Shown: positions 32,401 to 43,910 of the stretch, in pieces | Layout: each line of letters begins with the position of its first letter | Position numbering within the stretch: the first letter of the stretch is position 1 | From: Pseudo-nitzschia pungens | Taxonomy: Eukaryota; Bacillariophyta; Bacillariophyceae; Bacillariales; Bacillariaceae | Length of the DNA: 64,000 nt | Direction of reading: 5' to 3' | Assembly: GCA_037355855.1 (NCBI GenBank) | Contig: CM074760.1 | Location: 3,650,501 to 3,714,500 of the forward strand | The notes under the pieces: model-generated | What the model saw: only the letters and a program-made list of their open reading frames with translations | Database searches by the model: none | Told to the model about the DNA's origin: nothing | Made by a program: the position numbers and the translations under genes

Positions 32401-33742
32401 CAAGAAACAATTTTGGTCAGATAAATCAGAAGACCAAAAGATGCCACATATAATCGAAATACATGTTTGTGCTTACCGCCCAAAAGAAAGAGTAGCTCTC
32501 TTGTCGACGAACGTCTACGGGAGAATATACACAACAAAGGAATCACTTTATTTTCTTGGAACTGATAAACATTTTTCCTTACGGTGGGAAACCATCACAA
32601 AAATCGAAAAAGAAAAAAGATTCATGGGATACAACAACGACACTGATTTGGTAGTGTCACATAAATCTGAAAAGGAAAGTGGTTCTTTTGTCCTTTGCCG
32701 CTTCAAGAATAGGAACAATGTTTTGGCGCATTTCGAGAGTCTCAAGGCACGGAGCGCGAAGTCTGAAGCTTCTGAAGTGCACGGGAGCACAAATACTTCT
32801 GGAGGTCAATGTATCGAAGTTCCTCCGGATTCCTTGCTGAAAGATATGGAGGTTGTTCTGTCTAAGACGATCAAAAATGTTTCTATAAAATCGGTGTTTG
32901 ACAATGCATGGGCTGAAAAACCCGAACGTGAATCATTTTACGGCTCGTGGCTCGAGGAAGAAGAGTGCTTTGACATTTCGATGGGAGAGTGGAAGTTTGT
33001 TGGAGAAGGAGACAAATTTAAGAACGAGTGGTGCAATGAAGAGTATGATCAGTACCGTCTCGTGACGTTCAAGTTCAATCGTACTACCCATCTGTACCTT
33101 GGCCCACCTGTGGCATTTGTAAAGCAGCGGCATTTTATCAGAGTAGAGGGAAACGACAGGTGTGTTCTTGCTATTTCTGCGGAATTCGAAGGTATTCCCT
33201 ACGCTGATACATTTGCAGTGGAGATGCGGTGGATAGCGACGAGGAAGGGAGCGGATGACGTACAAATCCAAGTCGGTCTTTTCGTAAACTTTAAAAAGAT
33301 GACTATGCTCAAATCCCAAATCAAGGCAGGGACCATAGATGAGAGCAAGAATGTTCACATACGCCTCTTTGATGCTGTGAAAAAGGCTTGCAAGAGTTTA
33401 GACGGAGACCAATCTGATGACGACGTCGACGAAGAGGATGATAAAGTTGAAGATGTTGCTACCAAAAGCAAGTCAGCGCCTGATTTGCTCACTAGGTTGG
33501 GAAGTTTTGCAACCTCTCTGGATATACCAACAGTTGCTTCTTCGATAGGAGTAGCATGTCTGCTTTTTGCTGGCAAATATTTTGTTCGCTACATTTTTGG
33601 ACCATCTGGTCACTCAGATACGCAACGACTTCAGAGCCAAGTTCAAGACCTGCAACATGAAGTTCGTGCCCTCCACAAATCCATAGATTTGCTCACTGGT
33701 CTTCTCATTGAGATGAAAAGTGAATGCAGTCAATCGAACTAA
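29445..33742 (+). CDS. BAR-like / GRAM / VASt / TM lipid-transfer contact-site protein
   Basis: Three exons, 29445-29886, 30017-31124 and 31231-33742, are joined over introns of 130 bp (phase 1) and 106 bp (phase 2); the protein has 1353 residues. Residues 1-145 are acidic and disordered. Residues about 150-830 are long charged helices with BAR-like character in two segments (SIYEQLGMNLVKISCFVSPQ; AKLLSEVAFKASKLEKWFST). A GRAM domain lies at about 920-1000 (STNVYGRIYTTKESLYFLGT, LRWETITKIEKEKR), a VASt/StART-like domain at about 1069-1230 (WLEEEECFDISMGEWKFVGE, YADTFAVEMRWIATRK), a transmembrane helix at about 1282-1305 and a final coiled coil. The order matches yeast Lam1/Lam3 and resembles GRAMD1/Aster proteins, ER-anchored sterol transporters at contact sites. 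Sterol transfer here is inference from the architecture. Confidence 0.88.
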
Positions 33743-33826
33743 ACTAGATTTTTCCATAATATATCGATATTGTAGCTAGAGCTAAAACGACGGCTTCAAT
33801 CGTTTCTATTCCCCCGAAAAATATTA

Positions 33827-35170
33827 TCAGTCAATATCCCAAGCAGATGTCTGATGTGGAATCGACTCAGAGCAGAATCGAATAGAACACGTGACATGAA
33901 GGAACTTTGAGTCATATTTGCTATGATATCTGAATGACTCGTTTCGAAAGGACGACGACATGATGGCTTGCAAGGGATCGAGTGATTCATAACTATCCTC
34001 TACGGAAGGTACATCCATCCTGTACCTAACCATTTCGACGTATTCTTGTTGTACGTGAAAATAGTTTTCTTCTCGAAGCTTGGTCACGAGCTCGTGCAAT
34101 CCTCCACGGTTAATAGGTCCGAATATGTGAATTCTTGAGGTTGTCTTTCGTTTCAAGAGGCCCTTCATCGCGCTAGCGAGCGCCATTATATCGGGGTACT
34201 TGTATGCACAATCGCAGGCAATCACGGTGTCATATTGTTGTTCGTGATCCAGGGGTGATCCCCCTCTCTCGAGAAAGTCGTACCAATCTAACTTTGCTAC
34301 ATTGATTGATGGAAAGGATGGGCGCGAATCGAAACAATTCGAAACATTTTCGGTGCAATGACGCAGGACATGATCGTTGTAATCCGTCAGAGTCATTGAC
34401 TGAAAGGGCACCCCAGACGACGACAGCGATCGGAAGAGAAAACTTAAAATACCGCCCAACCCGACCCCGCTTCCCAATTCGACAACATTTCCAATCATCA
34501 GCTCGGGATGTGATGCAAAATACATAGACATGGCAATCGAACTATCCCATGTTCTGCTGCCTGTTCCCGCTCCACATCCTGATGTGACTCCAGCACGATG
34601 AAAGCTCTCCTCGGCTATCTCCTGCAATAGCAACGAGAGTTCATTAACCGCGTCGCCCAAGTGAATGACTTGCTCGTGTCTATCATTGAAATCGTTTGAA
34701 TTTCTCTGGTTTTCGTTTGTTCGGACCAGAAACGCCTTTCGAGATGTTTCGATGTCGAATATTTCTTCGATTGAAATGGAAGGGGTCGTTATTCCACCAG
34801 AAGAGGAACAAAAGATGGTCTTGCGGTCGTTCTTGCTTTCAGGTACTAGCTGATATAGAGAATGAGCCAGTCCATTCTCTGAAAACCGATAGTGGTCCCC
34901 CTCTAGAAGCAGAACGGGTTCTTTGGATGTTTGAGGAGCTGGTGTGGTAATCACATCTGGTGTGGAATGGGGCAAACCAGTGGTTTCGTATTTTTCTGGA
35001 AGAAAGGATGGTTGCATCGCTGAAGAACGAAGGGCATAAGCTGGGGAACGAGTCATCCTCTTCGTTGACGACGTCGAACGGCGGCTAGAATTCTGCTGAA
35101 ATTTGATTGTGGCAGATGCATCCACTTTCCCATTACGAGGGAGGGTTGGATGGAATCGCATACTCCTCAT
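33827..35170 (-). CDS. METTL21-like (family 16) protein methyltransferase
   Basis: A single exon of 447 residues starting at ATG 35170. The N-terminal 150 residues are low in conservation and Ser/Thr-rich. The Rossmann methyltransferase core follows: TWDSSIAMSMYFASHPEL, SAM-binding motif I VVELGSGVGLGGI, an acidic strand end in MTLTDYNDHVLRHC, and DTVIACDCAYKYPD as the post-II motif (DCAY in place of the DxxY seen in METTL21/METTL22/EEF1A-KMT proteins). These enzymes usually methylate lysines of chaperones or elongation factors; the substrate is unknown here. It converges on the BAR-VASt gene, with 84 bp between stops. Confidence 0.85.
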   Translation of the reverse strand: MRSMRFHPTLPRNGKVDASATIKFQQNSSRRSTSSTKRMTRSPAYALRSSAMQPSFLPEKYETTGLPHSTPDVITTPAPQTSKEPVLLLEGDHYRFSENGLAHSLYQLVPESKNDRKTIFCSSSGGITTPSISIEEIFDIETSRKAFLVRTNENQRNSNDFNDRHEQVIHLGDAVNELSLLLQEIAEESFHRAGVTSGCGAGTGSRTWDSSIAMSMYFASHPELMIGNVVELGSGVGLGGILSFLFRSLSSSGVPFQSMTLTDYNDHVLRHCTENVSNCFDSRPSFPSINVAKLDWYDFLERGGSPLDHEQQYDTVIACDCAYKYPDIMALASAMKGLLKRKTTSRIHIFGPINRGGLHELVTKLREENYFHVQQEYVEMVRYRMDVPSVEDSYESLDPLQAIMSSSFRNESFRYHSKYDSKFLHVTCSIRFCSESIPHQTSAWDID

Positions 35171-35737
35171 CTTGCAACAAAATATGTCTCCCTTTGTAGG
35201 TTCCTCGCTGGCACACGAGTATATACTGTAATGCTTTTTCTGTCGAAAGCCTCCGATAAAGCGAACGGAGTGATGGGGAAGTTTGACGACAAACGACGAC
35301 CGCGATGATCTGCTGAACCGAGCAATCGTGTTACAAGAAAGATCTTTTTGAGACCGACTCGACTCGACTCTTTCGTGACTTTTTGGAGAATGGTATCTTT
35401 ATCCCGTGTCGACAGAAGGGGAGGAGAGATGAAAACAATTCTAACGAATTCATTATGTAAGTTATGTTAACCTTAACCTTACTTGTTTTAAAACAGAACA
35501 AAAAATTAATGATACTGCGTGCACTTCTTACGGTAACATTTAGTGAAGGCAAGATTCTTATCATCTATCCGAAAGTATGGTATCTTTGATGAAACTTGAC
35601 ATTCGAACACCAACATGCATAGGACGAAAGTACACGAAGAAGACATTAGGACTGAACATCATAACCACAACTTCGGCATCCTCATGAACATTGTGAGGTA
35701 TCAGTTGTCTGTTATCAGTGTTTTCTTACTTTTTTGC
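35171..35737. other. Intergenic between methyltransferase start and GOST stop
   Basis: AT-rich, no gene seen. It should contain the promoter of the methyltransferase gene and the 3' UTR of the GOST gene. Confidence 0.5.
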
Positions 35738-38700
35738 TCACGTAAAGTTTCCATCTGCTACCTTGTACTCGTCGTCAAAATCCATTGCATCGGCGGAAGG
35801 GACCACACACGATAGTTCGAGATCGGAATCACCGTCTCCAATGGCGGGTAGTTCCATTTGCATCACATATTCTTTTGCGTTGGCATTGGGCCTCCACAAC
35901 ACCGAAACACCAAACAGAACGAACAAATAGTTCCCATGACCAACAGCTCGCAGTATCCAGATTTGATCGGCGCTGAGAAAGGGTTTGAAAAATTGGAACA
36001 AGGTCACCATCACCAGTGCGATGATTACGACGATTGCTGTCATAACCAAACAACGCAGTCGCATGTGTCGTCGCAGTTTTGTGGTCTGGTTCATGTTCTT
36101 CAAATAGTCAGTTGTTGCTGTGAGAGAGGAAACGATCCACATGACAAAGATGATTTCGAGGATGACAGCGACGACAGAGAGTACCAGTGCGACATCAACC
36201 AATTCTTCTTCCTCTGTGAGAGACACAGACGTGACCGTCTCTGCAATAATCCCAAGGAAGTCACGGGTGAAAACGACACCAGAATACAACAGACCCAAGA
36301 AAATAATTTTGCATAGTGATGCTCCTAGAGAATCTCGGACGACACCCCATCCCATGGCAACCATAACCCCTAAACAGCGCGAAAATGCATGCTCGAGAAT
36401 CTTGAAGCCGAGAGCTGGAGGATTTGACGAAGAGTACAAAGAGGAAAACTAATTGAGTACAATATATCCATCGCGCTTTCAACTCATATCTGTCGGATTA
36501 ACGTACCAGTGTAAATGAGGTAGGGGGACTGCTTTCCCGTAACATTCCAAAGATACAGATTGAGTCCTTGGAAAGAAGTTTCGAAGAAACCAAGAATAAT
36601 TGTTGTCAAAATATACTTTTGAATGGGGATCGCAGCGTCTTGGAACATCCTCATTCCACAGTAATACCACAGAACCAAAACGAAATAGGTTCCTGCCAAC
36701 GCGGCAAAAAAGTACATGAGGCCATAAATATCCCCGGGCTGAAGACAGCGAGAAATAGAAAAAAAGCAACGGAGCATTAGATCAATGAGAGGTACAAAAC
36801 AAGAGCCATAGTGGAATTTAATCCCACAACCGCAGGCTATTACTCACTAGGTATCCTCCCACGCTTTTCCAATCCATGGAACCAAGAGTGATGACCCCAA
36901 GGCCATCATCGTCACAATTCGCAATCAGTAAGACATAATCTCCAGATACGGTGACATCAAAATCTGGATCATCCATGTTGAAATCTTGAAGGGCCTGTGT
37001 GGGAACATCGATCTTTCGATGCTCTCCATTGAAAATTCTGTGATTGATCATCATCGTGCCGATGTCATCGGAGGTGCAGATTCCTCTCTCTGCTGTGTCT
37101 TTTGAGCAACAGTAACTCATTCCTCCCTCCATTCCGTTGTCATAAGCACCGACTCCTAGTGCCACCCAGTCGCAATAACCCCACATATCTTTCCTGCAGT
37201 TGGAAGGAAGCATGAACAACAAAACCTCCATTACCTGTTTTACGGTTGAGGTTTTTCCACCCTTGCTTTCTTCGAGCAGTCGATCCGGTGGTGTTGTTGC
37301 TTTATCTTTCGGTGGTTCCGTCCCTCCGGTATCCTTGTTTCCACTCTCGGATTCCTTAGTGGATTCTTCCTTTTCTTTGTTGGCTTCATCATTGTTGTTA
37401 TCGTCTTTGTTCTTGTCTTCATTGGAAGAACCTTCCGACGCAGGTTTTTCCACCTCACCTCCAGAGTTTTCATCATCTTTGTGATTATCTTTGTTCTTGT
37501 CTTCATTGGAAGAACCTTCCGACGCAGGCTTTTCTTCCTCTCCTCCAGAGTTTTCATCATCTTTGTGATTATCTTTGTTCTTGTCTTCATTGGAAGAACC
37601 TTCCGACGCAGGCTTTTCTTCCTCTCCTCCAGAGTCTCCGTCGTTGTTGCTATCATCTTTGTTCTTGTCTTCATTGGAAGAACCTTCCGACGCAGGCTTT
37701 TCTTCCCCTCCACCAGAGTCTCCGTCGTTGTTGCTATCATCTTTGTTCTTGTCTTCATTGGAAGAACCTTCCGACGCAGGCTTTTCTTCCCCTCCACCAG
37801 AGTCTCCGTTGCTGTTGCTATCATCTTTGTTCTTGTCTTCATTGGAAGAACCTTCCGACGCAGGCTTCTCTTCCTCTCCTCCAGAGTTTTCATCATCTTT
37901 GTGATTATCTTTGTTCTTGTCTTCATTGGAAGAACCTTCCGACGCAGGCTTTTCTTCCCCTCCACCAGAGTCTCCGTTGTTGTTGCTATCATCTTTGTTC
38001 TTGTCTTCATTGGAAGAACCTTCCGACGCAGGCTTCTCTTCCTCTCCTCCAGAGTTTTCATCATCTTTATGATCATCTTTGTTCTTGTCTTCATTGGAAG
38101 AACTTTCTGGCGCAGTGTTATCTTTATCACCTTCAGAGTCTCCACCTGCGTTATTATCAGCTTTATTGTTGTCTTCACCGGAAGAGTTATCTGGTGCAGT
38201 GTTATCTTTATCACCATCAGATTCCCCACCAGTGTTGTCATTATCTTTACTGTTGTCTTCAGCTTCAGAGTTCTCTGGTGCAGTCATATCTTTCTCACCT
38301 TCGGAGTTTCCATCATTGTTGTCATCATCTTTGTGATCATCTTTGTTCTTGTCTTCATTGGACGAACCTTCGGAAGAATTCTTTTCTTCCTCTCCTCCAG
38401 AGTTTCCATCATCTTTGTGATCACCGTTGTTCTTGTCTTCATTGGAAGAACTTTCCGACGCAGGTTTTTCTTCATCCTGCTTATTTTCGCCTTCCACGGG
38501 GTCTTTCTTATCTCCAGAACGTGGGGGCGTTGTTTTCTGTAGAAAATCGTCTGTATCCCCGGCAAAAGGAGACAATGTTTCCTGCAGATATTCGTCGTCT
38601 CCGTCAAAAACGTCAAGATCCGTTGCATCGTCAAGGTCAAAATATATCTGTTCGTCTGTTATTAATTTGATATTGGACAAGCTGACGGATGCCGGCGCCT

Positions 38701-38893
38701 GAAGATATCCGCGGACAAAGTGGACCTCTGCGCTGCTCGCATCGATGATCATGTCGAGTTCGATGATTTCGGGTGCGACGAGCACGATGGATTGGGCGAA
38801 CAACAACACGGTCACAAGAAATCCGAACGGCACGCGGTTTCGTCCTCCTCGTCCAGCGAAAGCCGACGACGCGGAAAACAAGCATGTCTCCAT
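35738..38893 (-). CDS. GOST-family (TMEM87/GPR107-like) seven-TM protein with acidic repeat insert
   Basis: Three exons, 38893-36848, 36738-36507 and 36414-35738, join over introns of 109 and 92 bp. The joins restore GGYLPGDIYGLMYFFA and YTALGFKILEHAF; the protein has 984 residues. The first ATG is 38893; an upstream GTG is not used. A signal peptide or anchor (PFGFLVTVLLFAQSIVLVA) is followed by a luminal part that ends with a GOLD-like segment (SGDYVLLIANCDDDGLGVIT) and then the seven-TM bundle (GTYFVLVLWYYCGMRMF, GMGWGVVRDSLG-like loop AMGWGVVRDSLGAS, VLWRPNANAKEY). Family members act in the Golgi and secretory pathway. About 370 residues of Asp/Glu/Asn/Ser-rich tandem repeats are inserted in the luminal part, far more than in known members. 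Confidence 0.88.
37370..38480 (-). repeat. Coding minisatellite inside the GOST gene
   Basis: About 14 in-frame units of 78-90 bp encode variants of EKPASEGSSNEDKNKDDHKD plus a variable DENSGGEE-like part. Units nearest the 3' end of the gene are almost identical, and those toward the 5' end are more diverged (DNTAPESSSNEDKNK, DNTAPDNSSGEDNNK). Confidence 0.93.
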
Positions 38894-39933
38894 CGTGGTG
38901 ATGATGTGTTTCTCGAGGACTATTCTGATGGTGTTTTTTGTCTCCCCGAAAAGTGTCGATCTTAACCGGTAGTCTTGATGATTTCGTGGAAGAATGGAAA
39001 TGACCACGAGTAAGGTTTAATTACCATGCACGACGAGACAAACTGTTATTATTTTGACCGAGGACTCGAAGCGATGGAAAAAACAGTCCCCTCGTTATCT
39101 TACCAGTATTTTGAACCTAGTAGTAAGCTTACCGGTACGTCTTACGACCACCCTCCAATGCTGCTATCGAAAAACACGAAAAGCGTTGAAATTTTTGTTG
39201 AGTAAGATGACTCAAGATGTTTGGGTCATTTTTGGAAAGAGCAACTGTGGCAAAAAATTGGGAAACCTTCGGTACTAAGGTTAAAGTTATAACTTTCGTC
39301 AAGTCGTATCCAACTCCAAAAAAAATAATAAGATCTTACTTCGTAGTAAGACTTACATTTCCAATGTCATCACCGTTAAAAAATCGGAACAGGTGGAGAT
39401 CAAATAATACTAAAAAATACTACTAATCAAATAATAATACTTCGTAATACCGGTAGTAATACTAGTATTGCTATCCTTATGTGTGACATGTTTACGTGAT
39501 CAACAGGTGTCGCATCCGGCATATCTGCTAGTCTTTTGCGCCTGCTGCAATTTAGGAGTTGATCGATACTAGGATCGACCAAAGCTACGTGAAGAAAGAC
39601 GAAGTTTGGAAGGGAAAATTGAAAATAGTAACTTCGCTACAAATTACACGTACAAATGAGCTGAAATAACCAACTCTTCATCCACGCATGCAAAAGATCT
39701 ATGTGCCTTATGCTCTCAGCATTCAGCTAGGTTTCGTCTAAGTCAAAACCTTGAAACATTGTTAAATTACAAACTGTACAAATTGAATCATCAACGAGAG
39801 CGCAGACCAAAGAGGCGATCGCATGATCAGAGGACCCATTGCATCAGATGTGGCTCGAATCCCCAGTACATTTCTCAAATACAATTGAGCAATGTAATGC
39901 ACGTCTTAATTCCCCAACCCAATTTCAGTATCT
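38894..39933. other. Intergenic, no gene seen
   Basis: Upstream region of the GOST gene and downstream region of the PWWP gene, both on the minus strand. AT-rich with many GTAAG/TTACCGGTA words. No coding-like frame. Confidence 0.5.
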
Positions 39934-42842
39934 TTATAATGGCGATCCTTGAAATGAACACCAGAGTTCATCATCGCTTAGACAAACAAGTTGTTCCGGT
40001 GTCGAGAATTTCCCTTCTGCGATCATCCCCGCTAGCGTCCCACGTTTGCGTTTACCGCTAATCGAAGCTGCAAGGTCATGGACTTTATTCCAATATTTGT
40101 CTTTCCACCGACCTTCCGCGTCTTCTTCGGGTTTCTTACTCTTTCCATTCACCTTCCCGGTCGACCAGTTATATATAGCTGTTTCGAGGTTCTGTGATAT
40201 AGCAATACGATTTACACTCTTGCTCTCGGGAATATATTGGGCAGCTTGTTGTAAAAATTCCACCGCAAATTCTCGCGTTGTGTTCGAATAATCGACGTTC
40301 GAGACAGTTTCAATAGTCCACATCGGGCTCGTTTGGCTCTTCTTCGAAGGCTGAGGCGCAACTCCAGATGTTTCTTCCGACGGTGCAATAACTTTGGTAC
40401 CTACACTTCCTAGAGAAGACGACGAGCTTGCAGGACGCATCAACTTTCCTAGGGAAAATTTTTTCCTTTTTTCTACCTTTGCACTGGGTTGGACCTGTTT
40501 CTGCGTAGGTGATGTCGGTCGTGATACCCTCGCACTTGTCTCCGTCTGTTTCTGCGTAGGTGATGTCGGTCGTGATACCTTCGCACTTTTCGGAATCTCT
40601 TTTTCTGTAGGAGACGTCGGTCGTGATACTTTTGTATTGGGTTGGATCTGTTTATTCGCAGGTGATGGAGGTCGTGATGTCTCCGCGTCGGGTGCGCAAA
40701 TTTGAAACTTCTTCGTCAACTTCGGAATGGCTGGCATTGGTGCATCATTGGGAATGTCAGGAACATGTTTCGTATTGGTCCCTGTGTTTGAATTTTGTCC
40801 ATCCTTCTCTGCTTCCGGCTGTAACACTGTCTCTTTCTCTTGACTGGCTGTTGCTAATTTCGTCGCTGGTTCGGTCTTTACATCGGGGGAAATATATTTC
40901 TCAGCTTCCTTGATTGCTTTGAAATTTTGAGGTACTACTGCTCTTTTCTCTTTGTAAACTGTTTTGAATTTTGACCTAACTATCGCACGCTTGTCGTTGT
41001 CAAAACCTTTTGACCGTTTCATCAGATCACTCATACCATATTCTTCAATGAACGGTGCAGTGAAATTTTCCATTGTCGTGAGAAGCTCGTCATAGATCTT
41101 TGATAGTCGCTTTACATCTTTGTTGGTTATCGCTTTTTCCCAACGATTAAGTAATGGCAGATACTCAATTTCGCACTCATGAAATTTGCGTTGCTCTTTT
41201 CTATGCAGTTTCTTCAAATTCAGTCTGATTGTAGATTTTTTCTCACCCTTAACGACGGATTTGCCAATTTTGGTTTTCGTCTGTTGGGTCTTCTTTTTTG
41301 GAGGTTCCTTCGCCTTCGCCGGGAGATCTTCAGATTTGGATTTCTTTTTGACTAGTTTCTTCTTCGTTGCTTTTGACTTCTTTTCCGGTATGTAAACTTC
41401 GTCTTCTGAGTCATCTAAATCATCCATTTTTAGGCTATCGTCATCTGTGTCTCCGTGCGAAGAAATTTCATCCAATTCAGCGTACTCCTCGTGTGCGCTT
41501 GGTCTCTCATCTTTGTCTTTGGTGGTCGCCTTTTGCACATCGTCGCCAATATTCTCAGACTTTTTGTCGTTGGCTTCTCGTTGCTTGTCCGCTTCTTTTT
41601 TAATCTTTTCTTCCGACGATTCACCCGAAATCTTTGGATTGTTGTCATCAGTCCCACTGCTCTTCGTTTTTTTGCTGGGTCTTGAAGCCTCTGTCAAGAT
41701 ATCGGCTTTCTTACTCCTCTTTTTCAGAAGTTTCTTTTTCGCTTTCAATTCTTCCCCATTTTCTACCAATTCTTGGGTTCCCTTTCCTGTTTTTACTTCT
41801 TTCTCCTCCACAGTGGATTTTTTCCCCTTCTTTATTTTTTTCTTTTTGATTGTACCCTCAGCAGAATCGGATTTCTGTTTTGTTTTTGTTTTCGTCTTTT
41901 CCTTTCCCTCAGTCCCTTCCTTTTTTCGTTTTCGTTTTTGTACTTCCCCGGGAAGCATATGGTACTCCTCAAGAAAGTCGTGATTGACGTAGCCAGAGCG
42001 TTCGGAAGGATCCTTCCCTCTATCTGCCTCCATTTCATCGAATCCATTCAAAAAATTTATCTCTTTGCTGTTCAACTTTTTCCCAGAATTTTGTTTCTGC
42101 ACAATAGTTGCCAATTTCTTTTCCGTCTTCTTCATTCCCACTTCATAGCTCAAAAGTTGAGACGTCTTTTGGAAGGAGTATGCATTGTTGAGTTCGTTGA
42201 ATTGCCCATACCAATACGTAAGGTGTGTCATTTGTTCTTCTCTGCCGCTTTTCTGGCACTGAACATTTGGGTTTGTTATTTATTTTTTGATCAATTGTTC
42301 GTCCGTGAGGTTTGTTAAGACCCGCGATTAGAAATCGATTGATGAATTCATTAAAGTTGCAACACTGGTTTGAGAAGTTGCATATCATATCATTATCATA
42401 CGGTATTACTCTTAGACGTACGGCGGTGTTGTGCTGTTAAGTACATGAAACTTACGTTGTGAAACATATGAATCCATTGATCTCTGAGCAGACCTGGTTC
42501 GACATTGAACGGATTCACGATGAGTACCGGTCCAACAAACTTGCCAAACGTCGAGAAGTAGATTTTCCCAAAGCGTGCTTTCACTTCCTCTGGAACCCCC
42601 GACAAAATCTTGTCTCGCCTTTTTTCGAAAGCCTTCTTCTTTTCTTCGTCGATTTCTAACAAAACAGACTCCTTGCCGTTGCCGACATCGTTCGCGGTGT
42701 TGACGTCGACGTTCACATCGACACCAACACGATCGTCGCAAATCAACTTGCTGTGTACATCGACTTCGTCAATGATATCGACGTTTTCCAGATTGAACGA
42801 CGTTGCATCCAAATCCACGGCATCATCAGCTTCAGCCGACAT
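39934..42842 (-). CDS. PWWP-like / TFIIS-like domain chromatin protein (LEDGF/HDGF-like layout)
   Basis: Two exons, 42842-42456 and 42258-39934, join in phase 0 over a 197-bp intron (donor CACAAC/GTAAGT; acceptor TTCAG, or the next CCAG six bases on). The protein has about 903 residues. A PWWP-like module spans the junction: RFGKIYFSTFGKFVGPVLIV, DQWIHMFHN, then THLTYWYGQFNELNNAYSF. A 200-residue Lys/Glu-rich basic stretch follows, then a helical TFIIS N-terminal or integrase-binding-like domain (EYLPLLNRWEKAITNKDVKR, LSKIYDELLTTMENF). Four SRPxSP repeats (40500-40690) and a C-terminal TFIIS central-like segment (WNKVHDLAASISGKRKRGTL, FSTPEQLVCLSDDELW) complete it. The layout suggests a histone-mark reader coupled to transcription elongation. 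Domain calls are by eye. Confidence 0.72.
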
Positions 42843-43910
42843 GTTCGTTGATCCGGCTCTCGCTGAACCTCGAAATGATGCGATGGATTCTGTGGCGTCA
42901 GTGTTGTTCCGACGCAAATGCCTTTGGGTTTTGTCGTAGTTTTTGAATACTCGGTGTTTCGGAAGGCAAACTAGTGTCTGTGTTGAAGTTAGAGCCCTCT
43001 TTCTACTGCATCATCTCGATGAAAGGAAAGTGAAACTCGTTTTTTGAAATCTGTATGCACAATGGCGAGTCTTTTGAGATGGATCGTTTGAGGTGTAGTA
43101 GTGATGATGATGAGACTATCACACCAATCGAGTGACTTTTTGAATCGATTGGAGGTTCCTTATAAAGGCAAGAGTACTGAGTGAGAAATAATAGTAATGG
43201 TATTTTAATGGTTTCCAGTACGATCAACGCTACTTCGTTAGGATAATGATACGGCAGAGAACGATGGTGTCCATAGCTCATGGGTTTCAGGCCCGAAATC
43301 ACTCATCACTCATCACATTGTTATTTTTTATCATTTTTTTCATTTTTTTGGTTTGAGAGGGTGAATGAATGAATGAATCATCCTCTCGAAATGCCTTTGT
43401 TTCGCGTTTCCCGTTGGTGTTTGGATTCCCGTGGATCCCGCCAGGTGATTGACTAAAGGACTGACTGACTCGTTCCGTAATAGGTACGAGTAACCTTAAC
43501 GTTACGTACAAGTAAGTTACGTCTGCAGTTAATTTACTTGTACGCTTTACCGTACAAACTCAATCTTGAAAACGATTTTAAAAGTTACGTATACGAGTAC
43601 CGTAAGGTTTACTGTACTTCGGTACACACAAAAAATTGAATTTTGATTTTGAAAATCCGCCCAACCCGCATCGTTTTACCGTATTAGTATTATTTTTTTT
43701 GTTCTTCTCTGTTGTTGAGACTTGTACGGTAACCTTAGCGGTAATGGTATTAGTCAAACAATAGATTTTGACTGGTCGGACGCGATACACTGCATCAAGT
43801 ATTCTTCTTCTTCATAGTATCTGATATCACTTGCAGGGATTGTACACTGCTGTGACTGCTGTGGATCTATTTTCCTCATATTCTTGGTTGCTGATGACGA
43901 ACAGCCTGAA
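42843..43910. promoter_or_regulatory. Divergent intergenic region between PWWP and MFS genes
   Basis: No gene seen. The region separates two divergent starts and contains short GAAT and TCA(C/T) microsatellites near 43290-43380. The promoter role is inferred from position. Confidence 0.4.

Noticed and set aside
37481..38542. Plus-strand frame coding for repeated hydrophobic IIFVLVFIGRTFRRR units, like a multi-pass membrane protein
   Set aside because: It is the antisense of the acidic repeat in the GOST gene. Asp/Glu codons read backwards give Ile/Val/Phe, and the sense frame joins conserved GOST exons.
39785..39875. GGCTCGAATCC near 39850, resembling a tRNA B box
   Set aside because: No matching A box at the right distance and no acceptor stem could be folded by eye.
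41447..42318. Plus-strand Ser/Phe/Leu-rich frames opposite the PWWP gene
   Set aside because: Antisense of Lys/Glu-rich coding sequence, which always yields Phe/Leu/Ser-rich shadows.
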